Positions 43,438 to 54,748 of a stretch of DNA of 64,000 nt are shown here, piece after piece (the first letter of the stretch is position 1; every line of letters begins with the position of its first letter). The position numbers and the translations under genes are program-made. The notes below the pieces were generated by a model that was not told the DNA's origin, searched no databases, and saw only the letters and a list, made by a program, of their open reading frames with translations. Source of the DNA: Zea mays (Eukaryota; Streptophyta; Magnoliopsida; Poales; Poaceae). Location: positions 131,328,207-131,392,206 of the forward strand of contig NC_050098.1 of the NCBI RefSeq assembly GCF_902167145.1, given 5' to 3'.

Positions 43438-44480
43438 TAATCCGAAGCACATTCCGAAGGCTGCTGAAGCTGTTTTTAGGCCTGCCTGCATAGATCTTAG
43501 AAGCATTTGTATTATCTTTGTAAAAGACATTGTAATCGAGAATTGAACATTACTCTGTATATTTGTCCATATCTTGTAATATATTTTTACCTTTCCATCC
43601 ATGTATAAATTGCTTTGTTGTGGACGAAACTTGTGTATTTTGAGCCGAAGGTGAAAAACGCTGTCCCTTCTTTTCGTACACAACGAAGGATATGCTTGCT
43701 TCTTCGTGCTCATCAAAGCATTGTTATCAAAGCTGAAGTATTTGTTTGTGCTTCATGTTATGATGATGATGATCCTACAAATGTCTACATGAATGTATAT
43801 GCATGCAATGAATGATGTAATGTAATGTGCAAATGAATGTCCCGAACAAACACACGAAACCACACTTAGATTCTGCATCCCCTTAGGAACGACTTTTGAG
43901 TCTTTTAAGCTCGGCATCCCCTTAGGAACGACTTTTGAGCTTATTCACCTTCTATTTCGATGGCATTTAAGTTCTACATCCCCTTAGGAACGACTTTTGA
44001 ACTTCTTCACCTTATATTTCGGTGGTATTTGGCTCTGCATTCCCTTTGGAACGACTTTTGAGCAGAAAACTTACTCTACGCTCCCTTAGGAATGACTTTT
44101 GCATCTTCGTCAAATGTTTGGCTCTGCATTCCCTTAGGAACGACTTTTGAGTAGAAAACTTACGTTGTGTTCCTTTAGGAACGACTTTTGCATCTTCGTC
44201 AAATGTTTGGCTCTGCATTCCCTTAGGAACAACTTTTTTGCAGCTTCGTCATGCTCTAGATCCCCTTGGGGACGTCTTTTGAGCTTCTCCCTGTTTTTCT
44301 TTTTGCACTCCATGGTGCAGGCTCAGACTTTACATATTACATCTTTGGGGGATTTGGCCCTCGTAGGGCTAAATAAGAATGAAAAATTACAAGTTATGGC
44401 CCCATTAAAAACCTTTATCCCCTTTTGAAAGGAAAAGGGTGCCATAGAAAAAATGAAAAAAGATTACATCAAATTACACA
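43438..44480. other. RT9 junction between convergent antisense gene and pol
   Basis: Non-coding region between the antisense gene stop and the end of integrase. About nine copies of CCCTTAGGAACGACTTTTG-like words occur between 43880 and 44275, spaced about 40-60 bp. One near-exact copy of the word is also in the RT4 junction. Confidence 0.8.
43860..44280. repeat. Array of CCTTAGGAACGACTTTT words
   Basis: About nine variants from 43880 to 44275, preceded by GCATCC or GCATTC and followed by GAGC or GCAT. Spacing is irregular, so this is a motif cluster and not a strict tandem repeat. Confidence 0.85.
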
Positions 44481-45520
44481 TAGTATTGCCGAAGCTCATC
44501 CGCATTCTAAGATCTAGGTATGTCGTTGCCGTCCATATCCTTTAATCTATAAGAACCGGGTCTTGATGAAGATACTACCAGAAAAGGACCTTCCCACTTC
44601 AGTTTCAACTTACCCACTGTATCTGGGTTGGCCACTCTCCGAAGCACCAGATGTCCTGGCTTGATGTTTTTCAATTGAACTTTTCTATCATGCCACTTTA
44701 TTGTTTCGACCTGATATTTATTGATGTGCTCTATAGCCTGAAGTCTGGTCCCTTCTATAGTATCTTTTGTTACTTGATAATCAGCTTCGTCTTCTGCCGA
44801 AGCTATTGTTCTTATTGACCCTGTCTTTGCTTCTTATGGAGTTATTGCTTCGTCACCAAATAAGAGCTTGAAGGGTGTAAATCTTGTCGACCTTGACGCA
44901 TTTGTGTTGTGGCTCCACACCACTTTAATCAGCTCGTCTGGCCACTTTCCTCTGGGCTGGTTGAAGATTACCTTCATTATTCCTGTCATTATAATACCAT
45001 TTGCTCTTTCTACCAGCCCATTTGATTCTGGATGCCTAACTGATGCAAAATAAATCTTCATACCAATTCGGTCACAAAAATCTTTGAATGATTCGGCATC
45101 AAATTGTGTACCATTGTCCACGGTTATTGCCTTCGGCACACCGAAGCGACAAACAATATTTTGCCAGAAGAATTTTTGGACTGTGACCGAAGTTATTGTA
45201 GCTAAGGGCCTCGCCTCAATCCACTTGGAAAAATATTCTACTGCCACTACAACATACTTCAAGTTGCCTTGTGCTGATGGGAGTGGACCCAACAAATCTA
45301 AGCCCTATCTTTGCAATGGCCAGGTTGGTTGTATTAACTGGGTCAGCGACGAAGGTTGTTTCTGGTCTCTTGCACATTTTTGACAATTTTCACACTTTTG
45401 AACCAGGTCTGCTGCATCTGAAGCTGCCTTCGGCCAATAAAATCCTTGTCTGAAAACCTTTCCCAGCAAAGGCCTAGACCCAATGTGAGATCCACACAAA
45501 CCTGCATGTATTTCCTTCAT
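44481..45520 (-). pseudogene. pol: RT9 pol: integrase, broken
   Basis: Integrase inserts element cDNA into chromosomes. Visible are the N-terminal HHCC zinc region (HAGLCGSH, CENCQKCA), the core with catalytic residues (VVAVEYFSKWIEA, ITVDNGTQF, SNGLVERANG), and a C-terminal part (WHDRKVQLKNIKPGHLVLRRV, KLKWEGPFLVV, PGSYRLKD) ending near 44481. Stops between segments at about 45303, 44831 (TAA after DEAITP) and within the C-terminal part (TAG after NDIPRS) inactivate it. No chromodomain is seen, as expected for the non-chromoviral Tat branch. Confidence 0.88.
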
Positions 45521-45662
45521 CAGCTCTATACCTTCGGTTCAAGATAAACATTTGAGAAGTGGAGAGCAGACTCCATGTTTGTATAACTTCTCTTCTATTA
45601 TGACATATGGTCTTGTCCTTGCTTCCATTCTTTTATTATAAACTTCATCATCCGAAAGACAG

Positions 45663-46865
45663 TTACCTTGGAGGAAGATATGATTTTAGTCCTCCAATCT
45701 TCACTATGTACAGGTGATATTGCAAGCACTGCTCTCTCCAGAAGTTCAACCGAAGGTGCTTTATTGTCTCAAAGAATACTTCCGGAGGTAAAGGGAGCCC
45801 CTGTGCTGCTGATTTGGCTAGCAGATCTACATGCTCATTTTCCCCTCTTGGAATATTTTTTACAGCAAAACCTTCGAAAGAAGCCTCCAACCTTTGGACT
45901 GTGTCCAAATATTTTTCAAGCTTCGGATCCCTTGCCTTGTTGCTTTTGTCTACATGGCCAAAGATGACTTCGGAGTCAGTTTTAAGGATCACCCTTCTTA
46001 TTCCCATTGCTTTTAGCTTCCGAAGCCCCAACAGAAGGGCTTCGTACTCAGCAATGTTATTTGTCCAACTAAAATCCAGTCTTGCTGTATAGCATGTTCT
46101 GACTTTAGAGGGCGCTACTAGGACAACAACCGCTCCTGTGCCGAAGGTTCCCCAAGAACCATCACAGAAAACTGTCCAGGCTTCGGCGTCTTTTGTTACG
46201 TCTTCCTGAGCCCCTGGCGTCCAATCAGCGATGAAATCTGCTAACGCCTGGGACTGAATTGAGGACCTATGTACATAGTCAATAGAAAATTCATTGAGCT
46301 CGGCAGCCCATTTTCCGATCCTCCCAGTAGCTTCTCTATTCCTCATTATGTCCTTCAGTGGTTGTGACGAAGGAACAATTATATGATATGCTTGAAAATA
46401 ATGTTGAAGCTTCCTGGAGGCCATCAACACAGCATACAACACCTTCTCCAATTCTGTATAATTTGTCTTTGATAAGCTTAGAACTTCGGAGACGAAATAT
46501 ACTGGTGCTTGTTTTTTGACTTGGCCATCTTGCTTCTCCTGTACAAGCGTCGCACTGACTGCAGAGTGAGAGGCTGCTGCATATAAGAGTAATGGAGCCC
46601 CTGACAAAGGTGAAGTTAGAGTTGTTAAGTCTATCAAGTATTGCTTTAACTCTTTGAAAGCCCTTTGCTGAGCCGAACCCCATTGGAAAACTTCGGCTGA
46701 CTTCAGTATTTCAAAGAATGGTAAATTCCTTTCTGCTGATCTGGATATAAATCTATTTAACGATGCCAGCCTTCCTTCCAACCGTTGGGCCCCCTTCTTT
46801 GTATTTGGCGGCTCCATCTGAAGGATAGCTTCAATCTTATTTGGGTTAGCTTCGATTCCCTTCAT
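45663..46865 (-). pseudogene. pol: RT9 pol: connection region and two RNase H domains
   Basis: 400 codons open. It starts in the reverse transcriptase thumb/connection (KGIEANPNKIEAI, LASLNRFISRSAERNLPFF), then the Ty3-type RNase H (LLLYAAASHSAVSATLVQE, YFVSEVLSLSKTNYTELEK), then a second, plant/archaeal-type RNase H (WTVFCDGSWGTFGTGAVVV, NNIAEYEALLLGL, LKTDSEVIFGHV). The tandem arrangement is the diagnostic of Tat-lineage elements. Catalytic acidic residues D, E and D of the second domain are visible. A frameshift near 46910 separates it from the reverse transcriptase. Confidence 0.9.
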
Positions 46866-47538
46866 TGATACCAGACAGCCAAGGAACTTGTCCTTCTTTA
46901 CTCCAAAAACACACTTCTGGATTTAATTTCAGACCAGCTTGCCTGAAATTGGCAAATGTCTCCTGCAAGTCAGCAATATGATTCTCTTGCTTTGTGCTTT
47001 TTACTATGATGCCATCAACATAAGTCAGCACATTCCTGCCTATTTGAGAGTGAAGGACCTTGGTTGTCATTCTGCTGAAGCTTCCTCCAGCATTTTTGAG
47101 CCCCTCAGGCATCCGAAGGTAGCAATAAGTACCATTGGGAGTTATGAAGCTAGTGTTTGGCTCGTCTTCCTTCTTCATCCAAATTTGATGATAGCCTGAG
47201 TAGCAGTCCAGTAGACTCATGAGCTCCGAAGAAGCTGCTGCATCTACAAGGGAGTCTATTCTTGGTAATGGGAACTCGTCCTTTGGACATGCTTTGTTAA
47301 GATCTGTGAAATCAATACACATTCTCCATTTACCATTAGCTTTCTTCACCATTACAATGTTGGCTAGACATTCTGGATATGTTACTTCTCTGATAACACC
47401 AGCACTGAGAAGTCTCTTTACTTCGTTCCGAGCACCTTCAGCTTTATCATCAGACATCTTCCGAAGTCTTTGCTTCCTTGGCCTGAAAGATGGATCCACA
47501 TTAAGTGAATGCTCGATGACTCTCTGTTGACACCACAA
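46846..47538 (-). pseudogene. pol: RT9 pol: reverse transcriptase with mutated YVDD
   Basis: Ty3-gypsy reverse transcriptase: EVKRLLSAGVIREVTYPE, IVMVKKANGKWRMCIDFTDLNKACPKDEFPLPRID, LLDCYSGYHQI and LRMPEGLKNAGGSFSRM. The catalytic motif reads YVDG: the second aspartate codon is GGC (plus 47011-47013), which should abolish polymerisation. The frame then shifts near 46910. The upstream linker continues to 48069. Confidence 0.93.
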
Positions 47539-48069
47539 AAATCATTGGCTGTCCAAGCAAAGACATCTTTGTTGTTGAACAAAAATCTCAACAGAGTCAT
47601 TTCTTGCTCATCGGAAAGCTGAGATCCCAGCAGTACCCTTTGATCTGCTATATCTTCACATAGGAGCATAGGCTTCGACTGATCTGCCGAAGCAGCCTTC
47701 TCTCTTTTGTGTTTATATTGTTGACAAGCTTCGGCTCCATCTATGTTGTGGATTGCATTTGAATCTGTCCAACTCCCTTCAGCCCTTCTGGCAGCTTCTT
47801 GACTTCCATGGACAGCAATGGGCCCCCTTGTTCCGAATGTATCTTCATGCATAAGTATGCTGGATAAAGTATTGCTTCGAAGGCATTAAGTGTCCCTCAA
47901 ACAATGATTGCATTGTACGGGTACTCCATGTCAACAATGTCAAAAACAACTTGCTCAGTTCTTGTGTTGTGGACATAACCGAAGGTAACTGACATTGTGA
48001 TTTTGCCAAGTGCCACAATCTGCCTTCCTCCTAAGCCACAAAGAGGGTGTGTAGCATCATGAATCTTGT
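47539..48069 (-). pseudogene. pol: RT9 pol: protease C-part and linker to reverse transcriptase
   Basis: Continues the protease after RT11: ATHPLCGLGGRQIVALGKITMSVTFGY, FDIVDMEYPYNAII, then the linker with LLGSQLSDEQEMTLLRFLFNNKDVFAWT. Stops and shifts at about 47897 and 47650-47420. At 48065-48069 lies CTTGT, the target duplication of RT11. Confidence 0.85.
48065..48069. repeat. TSD of RT11, first copy (CTTGT)
   Basis: CTTGT before TGAAGCGTCC. Further copies are at 51392-51396 and 57796-57800, so this site has three copies. Confidence 0.93.
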
Positions 48070-50068
48070 TGAAGCGTCCCGATCCTCTGGGACTCAAATG
48101 TGATACAATTACTAGTCCCAGGAGGCTAGTAAACACATTTATACAACAGATGATTCCAGATCTGCTTAAACGAGACAAACCTATAAAGGTGGCAATCAAC
48201 TTTAAGCGTTGGTCCACAACTCGGGACATAACATCAGAGTGGGGCTGAAGCAGCCCGATATACACAGCGAAGCAAATCAGTGGTCCAACAGCCACAGGCA
48301 AGGTTGGGAACAGTCGTAACTCTTACCCGATCTCCTTTTTCTGAAAAACAACAAATAAGCAAGGGTGAGTACAAACGTACTCAGCAGCCCACCTTCACCC
48401 GTGGAATGGGGAAATCAGATATAATGCATGGAATATGTGGAGCTCAAGATATTTGCAGAAACAGCAATATTTTATGCAGGGTTGTTTTTGAAAAACATTT
48501 TGTATTTTGCAAAGTGCATCCTCTCCAAAAGAAGCAGGAAGTTTTTTTAATATTAGAACAAAACCCCCTGGACTAAACCATCCAGGTATCTCAGCAGTTT
48601 CCCACTAGTTTTCATTTTCAACAACAGCCACTGGACTTCCCGTCCACCATAGCTCACGGCTCAACCGTCGGACCTTTTAAAAATAACTTTTCTCAAAAGC
48701 ACCATTTTTTTGGAAAACAAAACACTAATTACCATACCACACCAGACTCGTCCATTCCTGTGGACACAGACTATTCGAATAGGTTTTCAAACTCTGCGCA
48801 GAGGTGTACACTTTACCCACTAGTTCGGCTCTGTGATCTCATGATCAATGAGATCCGAATCCAAATCTCTTTCTTTCCTTGCACATCCTAACCTTAACGG
48901 TTATACCGGAAGGAGTCAGGCCACCGCCATGTCCAAACCGGACAAAACATTCCCCCTCCTTATCCTCCCAGTGCTCCCAAGCCTTCATAACCCTGGGGTT
49001 GGACCGTACGAGTTCAGATTGAGTGACTGCCCATACAGTATCGATTGGTTGTACTTATCATGAGTACAGGTAGTGAAAGATGACAAACCGATCCTTATAT
49101 GAGGGGACAATCCTTCTGCTCACGCCTAAACCAGCTGAGCCATCACCTTAGGCCCTCCCCTAAACCAGGGAGTCCCTGATCATCCCTACTCAAAGGTGAT
49201 AAGGGTGAAAACCCTTCATCATACACATTTTGAAAAGCATTTTCTTTTGAAAACTCACACCTTTTCTCAAATCATTTGTAACAAATATATCAAGGATTGA
49301 TTGCGGCAAGCGGCTGGGTGGCCATAATAACTTGTCTCAAAATCATATCATGCATAAAATAATAGGCTGAGGGTTGTGGTTGAAAAATCATAGGTAATTT
49401 ATGCATCAAAGGGATCCAGTGAGCTTGTCGTGCTTATCCGGCGAAGGGGGAAGGAGAGCTCGCGGAACTGGCTTCTGGCTCCACCGCCTGGCGTAGACTT
49501 GCAGATCTGGCCTCCACGAGACGGCACGAACGCTCCGATAACTATGCAACATGAACAAGCAAACATACAAACCAGCAAGTATACCAACAAATATGTAGTA
49601 TAGTGGTCAGAATAGCGATATATGGATGGGTAGAGTCTTGAGTAGAATCTGTGTCATATGGTGTTGTGATATTACTGGTGGTGGAGCGGAGGTGCTTACC
49701 AGGAGGGTGGACTAGAGGCGAAGCGACACTATGCGTGTAGCCGGCAGAGCAGAGTAACTGAGTGGGTGGGGTGTTTGCCTTGGCTGAGGGTGTTGAGTGT
49801 GTGTGGAGAGGGAGAGGGTAGTTGGGTGTATTTATAGCTGAGTGTATGTGGTGTTGCACAGTGAAGTTAACTGTTGGTGAGAATAGTGACGAATGAATCG
49901 TCTGACTTAGTATGAACAGGAGAGTTATAGGCAGAATATGAGACAAGAGTATTTTGAGAGTTTTCTGGAACATGAACCATGCTTAAGGGATGACATGGTT
50001 GGATAGGGAATAATTCGATAAGAATTTAGAAACAAGAATTATTGGAATCGGAGTTTGGAAGCCTGGTT

Positions 50069-50140
50069 CGAAGGAATCTCAAAGTTAAGCGTGCTCAACT
50101 TGGAGAAACCTGGGATGGGTGACCAGATGGGAAGTTCCCT
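50069..50140 (+). other. 5S rRNA-like segment in RT11a LTR
   Basis: AAGTTAAGCGTGCT, 17 bases, then GGATGGGTGACC, then TGGGAAGT match the 3' two thirds of plant 5S rRNA with nearly the same spacing (18 bases in 5S). This covers the box A, intermediate and box C region of the internal RNA polymerase III promoter. It is antisense to the element. It is not a complete 5S gene. Confidence 0.75.
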
Positions 50141-50224
50141 ACTGGAAAGAAAATCACAGTCACCGGAGTTCGTATGACTGGAATATGGGCCTAGCTGGTC
50201 TTAGGTGGACTGGACAGCATGATG

Positions 50225-50760
50225 GATGAGTAGTTGAAATTTGGGGTGATCGGATGATCGATGAATAGTAACGAGAAATAGTAACGATGATGAATAGTGT
50301 CGATGAATAGTAACGATGATGAATAGTAACGGTGAATAGTAACAATGAATAGTAATGGTGAATAGTGATGGTAAATAGTTCGTATGAACGAACGATGAAT
50401 AGGAACTATGAACGAACGGACGAACGATCGAATGATCGGACGAACGATCGGAATTTTGGCAGCATAACGGCAGGACAAAGATTATTTGGAAGAACGATGA
50501 ATAGGGACTATGAACGAACGATGAATGATGAATAGGAACTATGAACGAACGATGAACGATCGAATGATCGAACGAACGAACGATCGGAATTTCGGCAGCA
50601 TAACGGCAGGAAAAAGATTATTTGGACGAACGAACGGACGAACGATCGAACGATCGGACGAACGGACGAACGAACCATGAACGATCGGACGAACGATCGA
50701 ACGATCGGACGAACGAACGAACAAACTAAGAACAGGGGGACGAACGATCGAAGAACGACC
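50225..50760. repeat. GATGAATAGTAACG and GAACGATCG minisatellite block
   Basis: A first part with variants of GATGAATAGTAACGAT (about 50257-50400) passes into a second part of GAACGATCG, GGACGAACG and GAATGATCG words (to about 50760). The block lies just upstream of the TATA box on the element strand. It is repeated in RT11b at about 56680-57170 with small differences. Confidence 0.9.
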
Positions 50761-50873
50761 GAACGATCCTTGTGCTAGTGTGTGCTTGTGTGGAACATGG
50801 AGTGGGTGAGTGTGGGGGGAAGAGAGTTGCCATGAAATGGCTTGGGGTGGTATGAGAGGAGGCCCTTGCCCCT

Positions 50874-50883
50874 CTATTTATAG
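50874..50883 (-). promoter_or_regulatory. TATA box of RT11a LTR
   Basis: CTATTTATAG on plus, CTATAAATAG on the element strand. The second LTR has the same at 57278-57287. Confidence 0.7.
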
Positions 50884-51391
50884 CCATGGTGGGGTGATTA
50901 GGGGGAGGGATGAGAGGATTAGTGGGAGGATGAGAGGATTAGTGGGAGATTAGCATGTATTTGTCTTGTATAAGTGAGATTAGCTTGTAGAGCTCACCGT
51001 ATGACACTGGAGGCATACATATACGTATGAGCATGAGGAAAGTTATGAAGAAAATATTTGTGGGGACTTGAAAAATGATTCTGAAGGTATTTCTCAAGAG
51101 GAAAATATCTGGAGATATATCGGTGGAATATTTGGGCAGTATTTCTGGAAAGAACTTGAAGGGGATCACTAGGGAAATATTTGGGCAATATTTCTGGAAA
51201 CAATTTGAGGTGGATCACTGGGGAAATATTTGTAGGATATTTGAGGAGGATTTTGGAGATAATATAGACCATTATAATTTATTTGTTGATATCAACTTGC
51301 AAACAAACATTTTGAAACGAAATTTGAAATTCATTTTGAATTTAGAGCAAGTTTGAGAAAATTTCAGGATTTGAATTTTTGGGATGCTACA

Positions 51392-51656
51392 CTTGTCCTC
51401 TGGTTCTTGCATATGCCTAAAAGCCTTTGCAAATATAATGTCTGCTGCACTTCCTGTATCAACCAGAACATTGTGGACCAGAAATCCCTTGACGAGACAA
51501 GATATAACCATAGCATCATTGTGAGGATAGTTTTTAGCTGAAGATCCTCCTGGGAGAAGGTGATTGGGATGTGGGACCACTTGGACCTGACGAAGGGTCC
51601 TTACACCCCAACATGCTGCACTCTTCTCTGCGCTTCCTTCTTCTGCTTCTTGTTGG
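51392..51656 (-). repeat. Duplicate copy of RT9 gag-protease sequence
   Basis: 265 bp matching 57796-58061 with about two differences, starting with CTTGT and encoding the protease active-site segment (NVLVDTGSAADIIF). At 51653-51656 it joins the LTR edge GGGATGCTACA of RT11b through the shared bases TTGG. A simple insertion would not duplicate flanking sequence like this. Confidence 0.9.
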
Positions 51657-51665
51657 GATGCTACA

Positions 51666-53517
51666 AATCTACCCCACTTAAAAGGAATCTCGTCCTCGAG
51701 ATTCAGCTTAGAAGGGTTATGGGTATAGCTTTACTTCAGCTACATATCTTCACTTTGCAACTCTTCGAGGAGATGGAACTTCAACAAGATCTGGCCTTGA
51801 GGAGCATCTGGTTGCCGATTGCAAACGCTGATTCGGGCTACTCAAGATCATCTTCAGGCTTCTAGGTTTCGCTTGGCAGCTAGCTTATTGAAGAAGCATT
51901 GATGCCAACACGCAAACCTTTCTCTTACGAACTTCCACATGGATTCCTTCCTTGATTGGTCTTCTGGTGCTTCATCAACAAAACTTGGGTGACCACTTCT
52001 CATCCAGAAACTTATATGTTTTGATGATCTGGTCCTTCACAAGCTTGCTATAGGCCTTCTTCTTTTTCTCCATAGCAGGAACCTTACTGGAATACTACCC
52101 CACTTAAAAAGAATGAGGGTAGAACTCTTGAATCTTGGGGATTTGAACTCCTTGAAGTACCACATAACAAGGGTGGTACGGGTCCTTCTGCTGCTGTTGC
52201 TGCTTGAGCAGGCTGCGACGGGATGACTGGCACAGGGTTGATTCTGGGAGAACCTTCTTCTTATCTTCTCTTCACTATCTTCTTTTCTCTTCTCACTTTT
52301 CACTTTTCACTTTTCACTGCCTCTTTCTTTCTCTTTGCTCTTCCCACTGGAGGATTCTATCAAAGAGTATTACTATCATACACTGGAGGAAACCAAAGAC
52401 TATGAACCATGTGCAACAGTCTTCAACCCAAGAATCACCAAGCATTGTGATCTTAGGGGCGAGGGAGTGGAAAATGGATTTGCTTGCGATTTGGCAGGGG
52501 GGATTTATCAGGCGTGTGCTTTGCTTGGGATGGGAACTGAGGGAGCTGGTGGGGGTTTTATAGACGAGTGGGGGTGCTCGGTTGCAGAGTGGTGGTGATG
52601 GAGTAGGTGCTACACGGCAGTGGGTGCGACAAGGGGAGGGGGGCATGTTGCCGGCGACGATGGCGGTGGGTGCGCTGCAAAAGGGGGGCGTGGGTGGCGG
52701 TAGTGCACTGCAAAGGGGTCGTGGGGCGGTGGTAGTGTGCATGGAGGCGGGCACACGTGCGAAGGGCACGGGTGAGTGGTGGGGTCAATGACCATGATGT
52801 TTGTGGTCTCTGGTTCCAAGAATCTTTGCCTCTCTATATGGTAATAACTCCTTCTATCCTCTTTTCATGTTTCTTTGACTCAGGGGCAGTGCTTTGATTC
52901 TCACGGTCGGTCCTCTTGCCTGAGCAGCTGGACAGGTTCCTTCTGTAGCTTATTCCAGGCTTCAAGGGTAAGCTTCTCGGTATCTTCTTGGGTCAGGTGC
53001 TTTTCTCTTGAGATGGGTTAAGATAAGAATGGAAGCATAAGGTGAGGATTGGATCTAATTTGTGATCTATGTTTTTAGAGAAAACCTTTCTTAAAAAGAA
53101 AGAAAACACATAAGTTCAGCAATGATAAGCACAAACAAATCAAATATTTTGAATAGGGGAAGAATAGAGTTTTTCCAAAGCACGGACTACTCAGATTCGG
53201 GGGCTAAGCATAACTATTATTGCTCGGCTCCTAAACTGAGAACTATGCTAAATGCGACTTATTAGCACTAACGTTAAGGCATCACATCTACACACGAAAG
53301 GGGAGAAAACATCGAGCGAAATTCATTTTGAAATGCACTAGGGGGCCACACAAATAGAGTTTTTCAAAGCACGGGACTACACGATTACCTCTCATACATG
53401 ATACATGCAGGGCTCTAGCCAAAGTGAAGAAAAACTTCACTACCCAATGCATGCAGAGGACTGGGCATACTAACTTCAGACCAGGCAATTCTCTTCTAGC
53501 AAGGCTTGCACACAACT
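51666..53517 (-). other. RT11b interior, 3' non-coding part
   Basis: A purine tract (plus CTACCCCACTTAAAAG near 51669) stands at the LTR edge; a second copy of the same words occurs near 52093. Between 52500 and 52790 the sequence is G-rich with GGTGG words; its open frames are low-complexity and not supported as genes. No reverse transcriptase or integrase remnants were recognised. Confidence 0.65.
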
Positions 53518-54690
53518 TCAATCTGAGACATCTCCTGGATGGGTCAAGAGGGAGCTGATGTTGATGACTTCTTCTGGCGGCAACTGAGGTGGCAAGACGG
53601 GGTCGAACTCTTCTTCAAGCGGGACTGGCTCTTGTAGCTCCTGAGAGGGCGACGATGCTGGTGGGGTGCTTGCAGCTTCTTCTTTGATCTCACGGGACGG
53701 TGCTGGAATCTTCTTCATGGTGAGGGGCTCAAACAACTCTGGTGGGGGATCTTGGGAGGACTCGGGGTGCTCTTACTTATCCATAGCCTGAGGGAAGACT
53801 GGAATTCCTTCCAAGACTATGGCTCCTTCCGGGAGTTCCCAAGCCTTCTTTTCTGCTCTGATAGAGACCAGGTGACCTTCAAGAATCTGGGGATCTACAG
53901 CTCTCATGGGTTGAACTGGGTTGGATGAAGCGGGCTCTTGGATCCGCAGGGCTCTACGTTGGTTATGGGTTACCAGGTAGGCCTCCATCAGCTTCTGGAC
54001 GTGCTCATCCTTGGCTTGCTTCAGGGCTTCAACCGCAATGACTTCACGACTTTCCAATGCAGTTGCACGGGCTTGAGCTGTGGTGAGATCCACATGGAGC
54101 TTACGGTTGAGCTTCTCTGCATCTTCTGCTCGGGCAATCATCTGACGGTGGTGCCGAGCCAAGAAATAATACTGGGCATCTAGGGTGAGCAGGTATGCAG
54201 TGAGGTAGACGATTGAGGGGTCGTCCTCAAGCAACTGCTGACCTTCCAATGCACGCATTCTGGCCATCCAAACGGGACGGTCTCTCTAAAAGGGCGGAAA
54301 GAATCTGAGCGGGGTGTCGGCCACTTCTTCTTCATAGATCTGACACAGGGCCCTCAATGCCTTGCGGGCGACGACTTGGCAGGTGTCTTTGAATCTGTGC
54401 CCAGCAGCAGTGACACTCCATTCCACATGGTGCGGACTGGATCCAATGTATACAGTCACGACACACTTCTCTGTGCCATGCTTGACGAATACATGACCAT
54501 CATACTCTGGCTGGATCCTGATTCCGAGGCGAACTGTGCATGCTCTCAGCAACTTGGGGAAACCATCTTCATTCTGGCAAAAGTTGGTTTGGCAGCGAAC
54601 CTCCATCTGACTTCTGAGAGAAGGAAAGGGGAAAGCATCTTTGAAATGAAGGGATGAGAGCAAGAATTTAAGAAAATAGTTTTGACTCAA
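53518..54690 (-). pseudogene. RT11b unknown protein in the gag position, two stops
   Basis: One frame of about 390 codons from 54690 to 53518, interrupted by TAG at about 54286 and TAA at about 53773; all three parts are in register. Part 1 (residues 1-134) has EYDGHVFVKHGTEKCVVTVYIG and HRFKDTCQVVARKALRALC. Part 2 has YLTAYLLTLDAQYYFLARHH followed by a long helical, coiled-coil-like stretch (AEDAEKLNRKLHVDL, ALESREVIAVEALKQA). Part 3 is proline- and glutamate-rich. I do not recognise the family. There is no zinc knuckle and no gag domain. It lies about 45 bp after the primer site, where gag would start. Function is unknown. Confidence 0.6.
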
Positions 54691-54736
54691 AAACTTTTGA
54701 TCAGGCTAAGGGTTACGTCCTGCGGCCAACCTAACA

Positions 54737-54748
54737 GCTCTGATACCA
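54737..54748 (-). other. Primer-binding site of RT11b
   Basis: TGGTATCAGAGC on the minus strand, two bases from the LTR edge, matching initiator methionine tRNA. Confidence 0.88.

Larger units (their letters stand above)
48070..51391 (-). mobile_element. RT11a: solo LTR (3322 bp)
   Basis: Bounded by TGAAGCGTCC and GGATGCTACA and flanked on both sides by CTTGT. It is the complete LTR of the same element as RT11b. Contents: plasmid-like phrases are absent; it holds an AT-rich U5, a 5S-rRNA-like segment at 50069-50140, GATGAATAG and GAACGATCG repeats at 50225-50760, and CTATTTATAG at 50874-50883 (TATAAATAG on its strand). RT9 sequence resumes at 51397. Confidence 0.88.

Noticed and set aside
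43860..44280. CRISPR-like array
   Set aside because: Eukaryotic retrotransposon context, irregular spacing and imperfect repeats.
50069..50140. Functional 5S rRNA gene
   Set aside because: Only the 3' two thirds are recognisable and the 5' part is missing.
50191..50760. RSFVRSSDRS-type repeat protein on the minus strand
   Set aside because: It is the translation of the minisatellite in an LTR.
52314..52819. Proline/threonine-rich open frames on the minus strand
   Set aside because: Low-complexity G-rich DNA open in several frames; no domain, no link to the element genes.
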